In this document: positions 1-10,043 of the stretch, one piece after another
Position numbering within the stretch: the first letter of the stretch is position 1
Layout of the letters: each line of letters starts with the position of its first letter
From: Candidatus Poseidoniales archaeon
GTDB taxonomy: Archaea; Thermoplasmatota; Poseidoniia; Poseidoniales; Thalassarchaeaceae
NCBI GenBank assembly: GCA_012960975.1
Contig: DUAE01000030.1
Span: 1 to 64,000, forward strand
Length of the DNA stretch: 64,000 bases
Direction of reading: 5' to 3'
Position numbers and translations under genes: made by a program
The notes under the pieces: generated by a model
What the model was told of the DNA's origin: nothing
What the model saw: the letters and a program-made list of their open reading frames with translations, nothing else
Databases searched by the model: none

Positions 1-268
1 TATCACGAACATCATTAAAATATCCACAGAAAGTACAACCCGATTTCCACCACCAAACACAGCCGCGAGTTCGTAAAATTACAGTCGCGGCTGTACAAGG
101 AGTCCCGTCAGGTAGGGTTTCAGGAGTTTTGTAAACCGTCGCTGGGCGGGAAGCATCCCAAGATTCTCGGCGTGAAATCGATGATACAGAATTTTCTGGA
201 GCCTTGACGAGATGATGGATTTTGACAGCTTTTGAGCCATCACCGAGTAAGCCACAAGCCTCTGCCAT
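1..268 (-). CDS. Archaeosine synthase beta-like radical SAM protein (RaSEA family), N-terminal part
   Basis: An open minus-strand frame starts at ATG 268 and runs off the left edge, so the ORF track omits it. About 89 codons are visible. They end in GCVWWWKSGCTFCGY, a cysteine spacing (C-x7-C-x2-C) that matches the radical SAM signature of the archaeal TIGR01210/RaSEA family, which carries CxMCGY. That family works with the archaeosine transglycosylase ArcS to convert preQ0-modified G15 of tRNA to archaeosine. The gene is divergent from the UMF1 transporter, and the roughly 80 bases between the two starts must hold both promoters. The C-terminal two thirds of the protein lie outside the window. 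The family call rests on the cysteine motif and its flanking residues only. Confidence 0.72.
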   Translation of the reverse strand, partial: MAEACGLLGDGSKAVKIHHLVKAPENSVSSISRRESWDASRPATVYKTPETLPDGTPCTAATVILRTRGCVWWWKSGCTFCGYFNDVRD

Positions 269-349
269 GATTTGTCGACTCTGAACCCTGACTTGATTCT
301 GACGGGTCCAATAGGTCAACCTAATTTGCCGGCTTGCATCGTAAGTGGT

Positions 350-2164
350 ATGGAATCTGTTTCGGAGAGTGGGGGTTCGAAATCAGACTTAGTCGATAAT
401 TTACTCGACAAAATGAGTGAGAATGATAAAAAATCTCTGAAGAGTTGGTACTGGTACGACTGGGCCAATCAAGCCTTTGCACTCACTGTTCTTACCGTAG
501 TAGTCCCTACTTTGCTATCCAGTATGTTCAATCTAGCCACTGGGGGTGGGAAGGAGTATGCTGGATGGGAAGTTACCGGTGATGGATTCTATGCTATTGT
601 GCTAGCAATATCTAGTATGTTTGTTGCAATTAGTAGTCCGATTCTTGGCGCTGTAGCAGATCGAATGCCGATAAAGAAGAAAATTTTGTGGATATACACG
701 ATTATTGGTATTGTATTTACTGCATTAATGGGGCTCTCGCCTTTCATGGGAGAGGATTCATCGTGGAAATTCCTCGCAATTTGTTTAGTCATTGGTAATA
801 TTGGATTTGCAGGAGGGAATGTAATCTACTACGCTTTCATGCCCTATCTTGCAGATAATCGATTAATGGATCATGTTTCTAGTTGGGGATATGCCTATGG
901 ATATGCTGGAGGCTCACTACTACTAATCGCACACTTAGTCATCGGGACGACTGGTTTCTTTGGACTTACCACAAGTTGGAGCCCTCCGGTACTTAGCTTC
1001 GTCTTCATCACCAGTGCACTATGGTGGTTAGGTTTTGGAATGCCAATTTTCAAGAATACGCCTGAACCAGAAATCCCCAATCCCACTGAGTACGAATCTG
1101 TGATTGAAGCAATGATTGACGGATTCAGAGAAGTTGGTAAAACATTCAAGGAAATAAAGAAGTACAAAGTATTGGTAACTTACTTAATTGGATATCTTCT
1201 TTTCTATGATGGTATCAATACCATTGGAGCAATGGCCTCAGCCTTTGCGGATTCGGTTCTAAGAATTAATCCGACTATGAATTTCGTACTATTACTAATG
1301 GTCAATATCACCGCTATCCCAATGTCGGTAATAGGTGGTCGTCTGGCTTCCAAACATGGTACCAAAAAAGTCCTTGGAGTTGCTCTTTCGGTTTACTGCG
1401 TAGTTGCTATACTCGCGGTTGGATTCGCACCCCTAGATCTTGATGATGACCATGAAAGATATGATTTTCAGTATGACTGGAACGAAGATGAGGGTGTTTA
1501 CGAATTCTCCACACTCTATGATAAAGGAGTAGATGGATGGGTGAGTAAAGAAGGAGACGGGGATGCAGAATTCAGAGATAGTTTCCTCTCTTTCCTGAAG
1601 GATGGAGAGGATGAAATAACCGCTCTAAACTTAGAAGATGCCGGCTTATTGGCCATTGAAATGGTTCAAATGACTGACCACAGATTCTCTTTCTCATTTA
1701 GTGGTGGGGAGTTGGATGAAAGCGCATCGGTAGGAGATGGGCACCCCTCAATTATTGAAGGCGGTGTGGTGGATTGGTGGCCGAACTTCCTGAGAGACAA
1801 TGTTTGGGGTCCCGCAGGATTTGGAGTTAACTATCAATGGATTTTGCTTGGAATGATGGTTGGATTGGTAATGGGAACTGCTGGAGCACAGGCTCGCAGT
1901 TTATTCGGTATGCTAATCCCAGCATCGAAGACTACTGAGTTCTTCGGATTCTTCGGATTTATTGGAAAAGCAGCGGCTGTATTTGGGCCATTGATTTACT
2001 TTGTAGTATCATCTTCGATGGATAGCCGAATGGCCCTTCTCAGCATCGTCATAGTGATATTACTAGGGATGCTGATATTCCTTCGTATTGATGTCGAAGA
2101 AGGAATAAGAGTTGCAAAAGCCGTTGATGCTGAAGCTGGATTAATTCGTGGTGAAGAAAAATGA
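350..2164 (+). CDS. UMF1-family MFS transporter with a large acidic insert
   Basis: The ORF track opens at a TTG (272), but the ATG at 350 is the likelier start because the first 26 codons read as divergent promoter. The opening SWYWYDWANQAF and the GAVADR loop are typical of the UMF1 branch of the major facilitator superfamily (Atg22-like permeases, substrate usually unknown). About twelve hydrophobic segments are visible. Between two of them, roughly codons 387-520 of the ORF, sits a hydrophilic aspartate/glutamate-rich segment of about 130 residues, which is unusual for this family and is presumably extracytoplasmic. The stop codon overlaps the start of the acyltransferase gene (ATGA), so the two are probably co-translated. 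The substrate cannot be deduced. Confidence 0.85.
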   Translation: MESVSESGGSKSDLVDNLLDKMSENDKKSLKSWYWYDWANQAFALTVLTVVVPTLLSSMFNLATGGGKEYAGWEVTGDGFYAIVLAISSMFVAISSPILGAVADRMPIKKKILWIYTIIGIVFTALMGLSPFMGEDSSWKFLAICLVIGNIGFAGGNVIYYAFMPYLADNRLMDHVSSWGYAYGYAGGSLLLIAHLVIGTTGFFGLTTSWSPPVLSFVFITSALWWLGFGMPIFKNTPEPEIPNPTEYESVIEAMIDGFREVGKTFKEIKKYKVLVTYLIGYLLFYDGINTIGAMASAFADSVLRINPTMNFVLLLMVNITAIPMSVIGGRLASKHGTKKVLGVALSVYCVVAILAVGFAPLDLDDDHERYDFQYDWNEDEGVYEFSTLYDKGVDGWVSKEGDGDAEFRDSFLSFLKDGEDEITALNLEDAGLLAIEMVQMTDHRFSFSFSGGELDESASVGDGHPSIIEGGVVDWWPNFLRDNVWGPAGFGVNYQWILLGMMVGLVMGTAGAQARSLFGMLIPASKTTEFFGFFGFIGKAAAVFGPLIYFVVSSSMDSRMALLSIVIVILLGMLIFLRIDVEEGIRVAKAVDAEAGLIRGEEK

Positions 2165-2880
2165 AATCGTTTGATTTTGTTCAGAATTTGTTGACTACTC
2201 TAGTCATCCCAATGTTAGCAATTGTTGTGGGAATCGCTGCTACACCAGGCGTCTGGATATTTCTTGAATTTCATCCATTAGTTGCTGAGCAAGAGTACTG
2301 GATTGAGATTCTTGGTACAGGCATCCTCCTTGGTTTTGGAGTCATAATTTGGGGTGTCACCTTAGTTTTGTTATCAGGGGTTCTTGGTGGCTTGACTGGA
2401 CCTCGGGTTGGAGAAGGAAGGTATCCACTCAGATCGTTTGTTACAATCCAGTGGGCATTTTCAATGCTCTTCCATCGTATTGCATTGTTCTTCCTACCAA
2501 AACTAGTCCCTTCATTCATTGGAACATTGTACTACAGGCTTTCAGGAGCGAAAATAGGTAAGGGTTGTCAACTAAACACAGAGAATGTTAACGATTGCAA
2601 ATCAGTAATTATAGGGAACAGTGTTGTTCTTGGAGGTGCATGCACAATCAATGCTCATCTCGTTGAAAGAGATGAGTTAGTCATGGCTCCTGTTGTAATA
2701 GGCGATGGGGCTCTTATTGGAGCAAAGTCGATTGTACAACCAGGGTGTAAGATAGGAGAGGGAGCAGTAATTGCCACCATGGCTGTACTACCGAAATGGA
2801 CTGAGGTCCCAGCTGGTGAAGTATGGGCAGGCATTCCTGCAAAATGCATCCGTCGAGCTGATGGATCAAAACCAGAATGA
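2161..2880 (+). CDS. Membrane-anchored left-handed beta-helix (hexapeptide) acyltransferase
   Basis: The first 120 or so residues form two or three membrane segments. The rest is a hexapeptide-repeat beta-helix (IGKGCQL, VVIGDGALIGAKS, IGEGAVIA) ending in VWAGIPAKCIRR, the usual finish of LbH O-acetyltransferases. The combination resembles the C-terminal membrane and LbH part of the Pls-type non-ribosomal peptide synthetase terminal family (TIGR02353). It may acylate a lipid or glycan at the inner face of the membrane. The four-base overlap with the UMF1 transporter suggests a shared task, such as modification and export of one compound, but this is inference. Confidence 0.72.
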   Translation: MKSFDFVQNLLTTLVIPMLAIVVGIAATPGVWIFLEFHPLVAEQEYWIEILGTGILLGFGVIIWGVTLVLLSGVLGGLTGPRVGEGRYPLRSFVTIQWAFSMLFHRIALFFLPKLVPSFIGTLYYRLSGAKIGKGCQLNTENVNDCKSVIIGNSVVLGGACTINAHLVERDELVMAPVVIGDGALIGAKSIVQPGCKIGEGAVIATMAVLPKWTEVPAGEVWAGIPAKCIRRADGSKPE

Positions 2881-2887
2881 TTTTCAA

Positions 2888-3532
2888 TCAATCTTCTGAA
2901 TCATCGCCAGCATCTTCTTCGAGTTCTTCAGCCATATCCTTGGCGTGAGAAACCGCGTCTTCTGCAGCGTCGAGAGCTTCATCCATTCGCAACTTGAAGG
3001 TGTCTTGCTTCGCAGCAAATTCTGCAATCTTCTCGACTGCTGAATCAATCATTTCGTAGCGAGTGTTAATCGCTTCGTTCAGATTTTCGAATAATTGCAT
3101 ATGTTGAACATACCAGTCATCACGAGCACCGAGTTCTGCTTGAGCTGTTTGCAGCGACTCGTCGAGTTCTTCTGCAATTTCAAAAACTCGACCGAGTCGA
3201 GCCTTCTCTCGAGAGTACATTTCTTCGGTTTTCTCAAGTTTCGGCAAAAGATGTTCCATCTTCTTGCCGGACTTAGCTCCTTCCATCTCCATACTGCGAA
3301 TTCGATTGTCCTTTTCGCTCAACAATGATTCTAATCCCTCACGATCGATTTCATGATCGATTGCTTCCTTCTCAAGAGCATCGATAATGCCGTTTTTCTC
3401 TTCGAGTTCAGTCTCAATGTTGCGATATGCAACGTATAATTTTTCAAGTCGATCAGATTCTTCGTTCAAGCGCTCTTCGAGCTGCTTTACGCGAACTTCT
3501 GGGGTTATCGAACCGCCTTCTCCATCACTCAT
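2888..3532 (-). CDS. Coiled-coil protein of unknown function
   Basis: A 214-residue charged protein with heptad-like Leu/Glu/Lys/Arg patterning from about residue 15 to 200 and an acidic tail (EELEEDAGDDSED). There is no signal peptide or membrane segment, so it should be cytoplasmic. The ATG at 3532 follows an AGGG seven bases upstream, which supports the start. Its 3' end faces the acyltransferase gene across a seven-base gap. I recognise no family. The layout resembles SMC-like or cytoskeletal coiled coils, but there is no ATPase head. Confidence 0.7.
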   Translation of the reverse strand: MSDGEGGSITPEVRVKQLEERLNEESDRLEKLYVAYRNIETELEEKNGIIDALEKEAIDHEIDREGLESLLSEKDNRIRSMEMEGAKSGKKMEHLLPKLEKTEEMYSREKARLGRVFEIAEELDESLQTAQAELGARDDWYVQHMQLFENLNEAINTRYEMIDSAVEKIAEFAAKQDTFKLRMDEALDAAEDAVSHAKDMAEELEEDAGDDSED

Positions 3533-3615
3533 GTGAATCCCTTGCTATGTTCGAGACCTACTCTCGCTTTAACTTCGGCGGATTCATTCTCATGATGAAC
3601 GGCGTTCGCCCATCC

Positions 3616-5028
3616 TCACTGCGAAACTGCAGCTACTGTCGCGGCAAGGACAGCAGTCAACCGTTTTGAAGAAGGAATGTGGAGTTTTTCGTCCGGTCCA
3701 TGAGCATTATTTCCTGGTCCCCCTGTACCAGTACAGAGGAAACTTGTGTTTGGGTATTTATTCTGCATCATCGCCATGAAAGGGATTGTCCCTCCAATCC
3801 AGGTTGCCATAGGTGGTAATCCACTGATATGCTGGCTGGCTTCTGCAAGTGCTTCCGAGACTTTTCCTTGCATCGGTGGTGCGTGGAAACCATCGGCTGC
3901 CGCATCTTGTGCGTAAATGACTTCAGCGCCATATGGTGGATTTTCTTCGAGACGTTGCTTGACAAGTTCGTCTACTGTCGCAGCATCTACTCCTGGAGGA
4001 ATTCGGAAACTCAACTTAAGATCAGTATTGGTTCGCAAGACGTTTCCTGCGGTTTGGGAAGGTGGTATCCCATCTGCTCCAATAACTGCCATCGCTGGGC
4101 GCCAATTCATATCGAGAAGGATTTCTTTTGTTCCAGAATGCTGTGGGAGGAGATTATCTACTACTGGTAATTGATCCCAAATTCCATTTCCGAGAAGTTC
4201 TGCTAATGCTGTTGCCTCTTCGTGAACTTTATCCGAGATATCAACATGCATTTCTGGAATTAACACTTTTCCAGTTACTGAATCTTCTACTCTGTCGAGC
4301 AGCATTCGCTGAATTCTGAACGAAGATGGAATCGTTCCACCAGACATTCCAGAATGGACACCTTCGTGCGAAACTCTGACAGAAAGGTTTCCAGAAACTA
4401 AACCACGTAGGGCTTCAGTAACCCAAATGTGTTCATAATCTGGCCCTCCACTATCAAGAACAACGACTAGGTCTGGGTTGCCTAATTTCTCACTTAGTGC
4501 TTCCAAATATGGTGGTAAATCGAATGACCCCGATTCCTCGCATGTTTCTATCAAAAAATGCGAAGTAGGATACGGCACTCCTTGTTCCTGAAGCATCCTG
4601 AGTGCCGTAACACAAAGATATCCACCGTATCCATCATCTAATGCGCCACGACCGAATAACCAAGGATCTCGACGGACACCTTTCAATGGATGCAATCCTT
4701 CTGACCAAAGATTTGGGCGCGATGGTTGTTTATCAAGATGAGAATAGAAGATGACTTCACCCGGTCCAGTTCCTTCGACCGAAACCAATAACACGGGACT
4801 TCGATCATCGATTCTATGGATTTCATAACTCATATTTTCGATGTTTTGTTCGTCGAGCCAAGCCGTAAAAAGGTCAATTGTTGCATCTAATTCACCTTTT
4901 TCAGCCCAATTTGGTTCGAATCCAGGTGATAATGCCTCGATTTCAATAAATTTACAGAGACTCGGTAAAATCGAGGATTCCCACAACTCATCCGCTCGCT
5001 CACTCAATCGATCCAAATCTACAGCCAT
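3616..5028 (-). CDS. M20-family metallopeptidase / dipeptidase
   Basis: This 470-residue protein has the M20 metal-site order: SHLDKQP (His97), GALDDGYGG (Asp131), CEESGS (Glu164-Glu165), an Asp in DSGG near 193, and a late His in NAHGPDE. The region after ALRGLVSGNL, containing SHEGVHSG, is the lid or dimerisation domain. Such enzymes are two-zinc cytoplasmic peptidases or deacylases (DapE/ArgE/CPG2 superfamily). The length and the DDGYGG motif favour a dipeptidase over ArgE. AGGAGG lies just upstream of the ATG. The exact substrate is not evident. It is on the same strand as the addB-addA pair upstream, 74 bases away. Confidence 0.85.
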   Translation of the reverse strand: MAVDLDRLSERADELWESSILPSLCKFIEIEALSPGFEPNWAEKGELDATIDLFTAWLDEQNIENMSYEIHRIDDRSPVLLVSVEGTGPGEVIFYSHLDKQPSRPNLWSEGLHPLKGVRRDPWLFGRGALDDGYGGYLCVTALRMLQEQGVPYPTSHFLIETCEESGSFDLPPYLEALSEKLGNPDLVVVLDSGGPDYEHIWVTEALRGLVSGNLSVRVSHEGVHSGMSGGTIPSSFRIQRMLLDRVEDSVTGKVLIPEMHVDISDKVHEEATALAELLGNGIWDQLPVVDNLLPQHSGTKEILLDMNWRPAMAVIGADGIPPSQTAGNVLRTNTDLKLSFRIPPGVDAATVDELVKQRLEENPPYGAEVIYAQDAAADGFHAPPMQGKVSEALAEASQHISGLPPMATWIGGTIPFMAMMQNKYPNTSFLCTGTGGPGNNAHGPDEKLHIPSSKRLTAVLAATVAAVSQ

Positions 5029-5102
5029 AGCCTCCTGTCGTGGAGTCCTTTCTTTGTTTCTTCGACAGTGGAACCTGTAAATTTTCGAAAAATTAGCTCC
5101 GA

Positions 5103-8100
5103 TTATTTGTTAATTTCCACCTCAGCAGGACCACAAATTGGAGTTGGCCCCCGATTAAATGGACAAGTTTGGCAAGCTTCTGCATCTTTTCCTGAAAGGC
5201 GTTGGTGATTTGATAGGGGTTCATTCGAGGATAATGACATACTCGCTGCTTGAATAAGAATGTCGTCAAGGTCTCGTTGGGCTTGTTCAAACATATCCTG
5301 AGGGTATTCGACAAGCCTACCCGTCACACCAATCCAAATCGCTGGCCGGAGAACCTTACGAGTGGCGAAACCCGCCTCAGTGCGAGATTTCTCAAGGCTT
5401 TCAATCGCTCGATAATAGAGTGCTAATTGCATTCGATGATGGAGCAGCATGTCAATTTCTGCTTTGCACTGAGGTGTGATTCCAACTTTTCCAGACCCTT
5501 CAAGCAAGCCGTCGTCCAAATTGGAATTGAGTTTCCATGCCTCTTCAGTTTTGAGATCGATTGGACGAATTGAAGGCCCATTTTCATCAATTGTACACAA
5601 AACCAAATCGATAATACCGTCCATCTCAATAAATGCCTTATCGATTTGAGCAAGCGGTTGGTCACCATCAGGTGTCCATCGGCTACGAATTAGACCCCCC
5701 AATGGAGCTGGCATGGAGATGTGGAACGGCATTTCTGTTCGTAATCCTTCAACAATTTTGCCACCATCATCTGAAATCCCTTTTACCAAATTTCCAAGTT
5801 CACCATTCTGTAAATTATTAATCATCAAATCTACGAGTTTTTGTGTCGTCTTCTTATCTCCACCGGCTGGAAATAATTCTCCATATACCTGATTGTGGAG
5901 GCTCTGTTCAGCCATTTTATCATCATTTGATTGTGTCCAAGACTCACCGAGAGGTGTTGAAGGGGATTCACACCCAGGATTCGGAATACCAAGTTCGACA
6001 ATTCGATGGATTATTTTTCCGAGCGTTGCCGCATCGACTCCAGCAGGCATTCCGGTGACAACGCTCGATTCTGACCCAGGAATGATTGGGTCAGAAGTCA
6101 AGCCACCACGAGTCTCGAACCAATGCCTTCGTGAGCATTGCCCGAGAATAGATAGACGGTGCGGTGCGATACGAATACGTGGTGCTGCGTCGATACGAGC
6201 AGGTGGGAAAGCTACTTTTTTACGGGTGGAGGAATTTTGTGCAGCATTATTTGTACGCTCAATTTTCTGTAGTGGAGTATAGAGAGGTTCGTCGTCTGAA
6301 TCATCGGTACTGAAACAATCTGAGTGATGTAAAACAACCATTCCACTCAGATTAGTCTCGCCGGTAAATGCATCAAAATTCATCGAAAATGGGTTGAGAT
6401 TACGAATCGTATTAAGAGTTGAAGGTGAGATTTCTGATTCAAAATCATCTTCTCGATTCCAAATCGAATCCCTCTCACCTCGACGCCAAGATCCTTGACG
6501 AAGCGATTCTAACCAAATTTGCCCGAGTTGTGGCATGGTTTTGCTGTAATGCCAAGGGATTTGTAATCCAGAAGGCTTCACGGCAATTTCATCTTCAGAA
6601 TCATCTTTCCAGATCGTTCCTTTCGGTGAGCCAACAAGAATCAATCTGTGTTTGGCCCGAGTCGCTCCAACGTAGAGAAGCCGTCGTGCTTCAGCATCTT
6701 TTCTCGCCTGATAAAGCCACTTTGTATGCTCCCAAACACCAGACTTTGCTTTGTCCTCATCAGTCCAAGGAAGTGGACTTCCAGCAAATATTTCTGGACT
6801 CACAATCGCTCTCGAACGATACTCATGATTGAGGTTAGTCTGTCGTTTAGAGAATATGTCTACTAGGAAAATAACGCTCGCTTGCAAACCCTTTGAGCCA
6901 TGAATTGTCATTACTCGAACAGCATCCTTCGGTGGAATTGTCACCGCTTCCATTGCCGAAGAATCCCTCTCTCGTAAATCTCTGATACGGTCAGCGATTA
7001 CAATTGCATCGCCACCAACCTCAACCATGAGAGAGCGAACCAATTGAGTGAATTGTTCGACATCTTGGAGGGAAGTTGTATCAGGATAAGTTGCGAGTAA
7101 ATCGGAGCAGTCGAGCGTGTCCTCCAGCAATTCGGTAATTCGACCAGTTTCAGCAAGGGCAATCCACCGGTCGATGAGGTTTTTTTGACGAGAATTGATT
7201 GCAAATTCAGCCATTCGATGAAGCAGATTTTCATCTCGTTTAGCCGAACTGATGAATAGTTGCAATCTAGCATCATCAAAACCAACTAAACTAGAGCGCG
7301 CGACCCAAGCTGCATTGTGACGGTCGAATGGTCGCGCGATTAATTGCAGTAATCCATCGAGTGCGTGCACTGCTGGACGCTCAAGTAAACCTCCTTCCCG
7401 ATCGGCTTGAGCATCGATTCCAAAGTCATTCAAATACCGTATTATTACATCACGAATTCGCACACGAGTTGGTAGCAGCACCATGATTTCGTGCGCTGGA
7501 ACTGGTTTTGATTTAGATAACACATCCCATCGGCCATCAGGTGATTTAACCCTAACTGAACGACCTTCAATTAAACTCTTAATCCGCAGGGCAATCATCA
7601 TCCCTTGACGCTCCATTGAATCTGGTGCACCCGGCCCAAAAGCATCGAGATATTCGTACAAATTGGTGGGTGGATCTGTTGTGATTTCTTTGTTGAGAGG
7701 GCAGAGCCACTCGATTGAACCACTCGATTTTGTTAAGTCTGGACAAGCGAATAATTCTTGAGAATCTGCATAAAAATCACCACTTGGAACTGTCCGATGA
7801 CGTGGTGAAAAAATATCGGTCCACCATTGATTCATCACACGTAATAAACCACCATCTGTTCGATAATTTACATTCAAAGAAACGTGACCTTCTACCCGCC
7901 TATCGACCTCTTCTTGACTTGGTGAAGAAAGTCCTTGATCTGTTGCATCGAACGGAATCCAACCGACTAAATCACGTCCACCATCCTGCCATATTTTTGT
8001 CGCTTGAACAATTGTCAAAGGATGGTCATTTCGCGGATCTCGACTATGTGTTTCACTTCGCAGTGATGGTTTTCTTGTCAATTCAGAAAGACTTGCGAAC

Positions 8101-10043
8101 TCCTGCTTATTGACCTCTCTTAGAGTACGGGCATATGTGCGAAATCCTGTGACTTCGGCTTGTCGGAACGCATAGATGCTTTGCTTTACATCTCCAACAT
8201 AACATACTGTTGGCTGCCATGGTGTATTCGGAATTTCGGGGTCTCCGTCTACCCATTCTCGCTCGCCCCATAGCCTTGCTAATAGTCTCCATTGTAGTGG
8301 GGAATTATCTTGGGCTTCATCGATGATGAAGGCACGGTACCTGCGTCTAATCTTCTTCAATAATCCATAACGATGGGTTAAATCGGTGCGAATTTGACCT
8401 AAATGAGCTGCAGCTTCACCGGCTCGACTGGGTTCCGCTTCCAGTGCATCAAGAGCAGTAAATGCAGTGAAGATATTCTCATCTCGCCAGGGTTCGGCGC
8501 TCGATTTGTCGAGTGCTGACTGAATCGAAGGATGGTAAAATTCTCGACATGCTTCTGGGCAATTAGCTAAAAGTAAGTCGCCGGCCAATCGTTGAATATC
8601 ATCAAAATCATGAACTTCATCTCGGGCTTTTAGTTTGGCGAGGATTCCTTGAAAGCCACGTAAAATTAATCGTAAATCATCAAGATTTCGAGCCTCGTGG
8701 GAGAGTGAAAAACGGTGTGCAGTCCCCTTGCCAACAGTTGGAGCAAACTCAGGAAGCTCTTCTGGAAGTGTCGCAAGGGGAGATTGCCAATTTTCATTCG
8801 AACATGGAGGGGGAGTCTCATCGAGTAGTATGGCTGTTCGAGTGAAGTGAAGGTAAGTTTGACCGACTGTAGTACTCCATAATTCATTGAAACTTTTCGC
8901 GGTTACATCGAAAATAGATTTCAATGGACCGAAATTTTCGATGCCTTTTGGCCAATCATCATTCGGCAGCGAAGCGCGTGGGAAAAATGTGATTTTTTTG
9001 TTGAACCAGGTTGAACGATTAGCAGTACATTGCAAAATATGACCAAGCCAGATTAATTTATCCCAAATTTGGTCACCTGGACCATCGTCAACTAATCGAT
9101 CTAAGCATGCAATTCGAGTGTTTGCATCCCAAGCACCTCCTAAATCAGCAATATGGGATTTGACTGATTGGCAATATTCATCAATAAGTCTGTGAATTTC
9201 TTCAGTAAATCCATTTAGAGATTTTTCATCAATCGATTCCAATATTCGTCCTAACAATAATTCTGCTGAAATTGCATCCTTTTCATCAAGTAAATTTCGA
9301 ATCCCTTCCTCGATGAAAACTGAGCGAGTGACAAGAGAACGAAGGACTGAAGTTGCTCGGCGGCGACCGGAATAATGGCGTTGAATTCTGTCGCGAGCAG
9401 CCAAAACTGATTCTGCAATTTTAGCGGAAATTCCAGCATCGACTGCTTCACCGATAAGATTCGGTGAACTTGGCAATCTCCAAAGTGTATTAAGGGCGGA
9501 TTCGGTTAGTAAAATTCGGCCTGAATCTGAGACATTTTCGCGGCTTAATGCATCTCCTAAAATACCGCGATAAGGAGCCACTAACTGATTAAAGAACGAA
9601 TCAATCGTCCCGATTGGCGCATCATCGAGAAGAGTCAATAATTGCTCATTAAATCCTTGATGGCGTATTCTAGGATCCTTTCGATATGTGCCATCATCAC
9701 TAGCTGAGCCCGGCTTTAATCTCGAAATTCTCTTGCGAAGTCGATCTCGCATTTCATCTGCTGCTCGATTTGTAAATGTCAACAAAACAACTTCGCCAGG
9801 CAATAATCCCCCCCATTTCCTCAAATCGATTCTTTCAGCCGAACCGGCGACCAGCAACCCACTTTGCAATCGAGATGGACGCTCAGGTTTTGGCAATATT
9901 CGTGTTGCTCGTTGATCTTCACAGAGATAATGTTCGATAACTCTGTCAACGATAGTGCTGGTCTTTCCAGTACCTGCACCAGCATCGACCACGATGTGAG
10001 AATCTAGGTTTAGAGCGAGGAGTTGGGCTGTATTCAACTGCAT
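5103..10043 (-). CDS. AddA-like UvrD/RecB-family helicase with Fe-S PD-(D/E)XK nuclease
   Basis: A 1,646-residue superfamily 1A helicase-nuclease. Walker A is AGAGTGKT near residue 25. The other helicase motifs are LLTFTNRAADEM (Ia), IIDEAQDNSPLQW near 572 (II), VGDVKQSIYAFR near 620 (III), VMTIHGSKGL near 1050 (V) and YVGATRAKHR near 1126 (VI). The C-terminal domain has a PIDLKT nuclease motif near 1495. Cysteines in LGQCSRRH (near 1300) and in CQTC plus PIC at the extreme C terminus look like the AddB/Cas4-type 4Fe-4S clasp. The start is ATG 10043, sharing one base with the addB-like stop (TGATG) and preceded by GAAGGAGG. The probable role is double-strand-break end resection together with the gene upstream. 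Archaea usually use HerA-NurA with Mre11-Rad50 instead. Confidence 0.88.
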   Translation of the reverse strand: MQLNTAQLLALNLDSHIVVDAGAGTGKTSTIVDRVIEHYLCEDQRATRILPKPERPSRLQSGLLVAGSAERIDLRKWGGLLPGEVVLLTFTNRAADEMRDRLRKRISRLKPGSASDDGTYRKDPRIRHQGFNEQLLTLLDDAPIGTIDSFFNQLVAPYRGILGDALSRENVSDSGRILLTESALNTLWRLPSSPNLIGEAVDAGISAKIAESVLAARDRIQRHYSGRRRATSVLRSLVTRSVFIEEGIRNLLDEKDAISAELLLGRILESIDEKSLNGFTEEIHRLIDEYCQSVKSHIADLGGAWDANTRIACLDRLVDDGPGDQIWDKLIWLGHILQCTANRSTWFNKKITFFPRASLPNDDWPKGIENFGPLKSIFDVTAKSFNELWSTTVGQTYLHFTRTAILLDETPPPCSNENWQSPLATLPEELPEFAPTVGKGTAHRFSLSHEARNLDDLRLILRGFQGILAKLKARDEVHDFDDIQRLAGDLLLANCPEACREFYHPSIQSALDKSSAEPWRDENIFTAFTALDALEAEPSRAGEAAAHLGQIRTDLTHRYGLLKKIRRRYRAFIIDEAQDNSPLQWRLLARLWGEREWVDGDPEIPNTPWQPTVCYVGDVKQSIYAFRQAEVTGFRTYARTLREVNKQEFASLSELTRKPSLRSETHSRDPRNDHPLTIVQATKIWQDGGRDLVGWIPFDATDQGLSSPSQEEVDRRVEGHVSLNVNYRTDGGLLRVMNQWWTDIFSPRHRTVPSGDFYADSQELFACPDLTKSSGSIEWLCPLNKEITTDPPTNLYEYLDAFGPGAPDSMERQGMMIALRIKSLIEGRSVRVKSPDGRWDVLSKSKPVPAHEIMVLLPTRVRIRDVIIRYLNDFGIDAQADREGGLLERPAVHALDGLLQLIARPFDRHNAAWVARSSLVGFDDARLQLFISSAKRDENLLHRMAEFAINSRQKNLIDRWIALAETGRITELLEDTLDCSDLLATYPDTTSLQDVEQFTQLVRSLMVEVGGDAIVIADRIRDLRERDSSAMEAVTIPPKDAVRVMTIHGSKGLQASVIFLVDIFSKRQTNLNHEYRSRAIVSPEIFAGSPLPWTDEDKAKSGVWEHTKWLYQARKDAEARRLLYVGATRAKHRLILVGSPKGTIWKDDSEDEIAVKPSGLQIPWHYSKTMPQLGQIWLESLRQGSWRRGERDSIWNREDDFESEISPSTLNTIRNLNPFSMNFDAFTGETNLSGMVVLHHSDCFSTDDSDDEPLYTPLQKIERTNNAAQNSSTRKKVAFPPARIDAAPRIRIAPHRLSILGQCSRRHWFETRGGLTSDPIIPGSESSVVTGMPAGVDAATLGKIIHRIVELGIPNPGCESPSTPLGESWTQSNDDKMAEQSLHNQVYGELFPAGGDKKTTQKLVDLMINNLQNGELGNLVKGISDDGGKIVEGLRTEMPFHISMPAPLGGLIRSRWTPDGDQPLAQIDKAFIEMDGIIDLVLCTIDENGPSIRPIDLKTEEAWKLNSNLDDGLLEGSGKVGITPQCKAEIDMLLHHRMQLALYYRAIESLEKSRTEAGFATRKVLRPAIWIGVTGRLVEYPQDMFEQAQRDLDDILIQAASMSLSSNEPLSNHQRLSGKDAEACQTCPFNRGPTPICGPAEVEINK

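Noticed and set aside
150-157. Walker-A-like GMGKTT in the addB-like protein as a functional ATPase (residue numbers)
   Set aside because: It lies about 150 residues in rather than at the N terminus, and no matching Walker B or other helicase motifs were found. The AddB helicase core is usually degenerate.
5423-5821. Several 60-140-residue ORFs on both strands inside the addA-like gene
   Set aside because: They are shadow frames without ribosome binding sites, domains or plausible composition. The same applies to most short ORFs antisense to or within large genes throughout the track.
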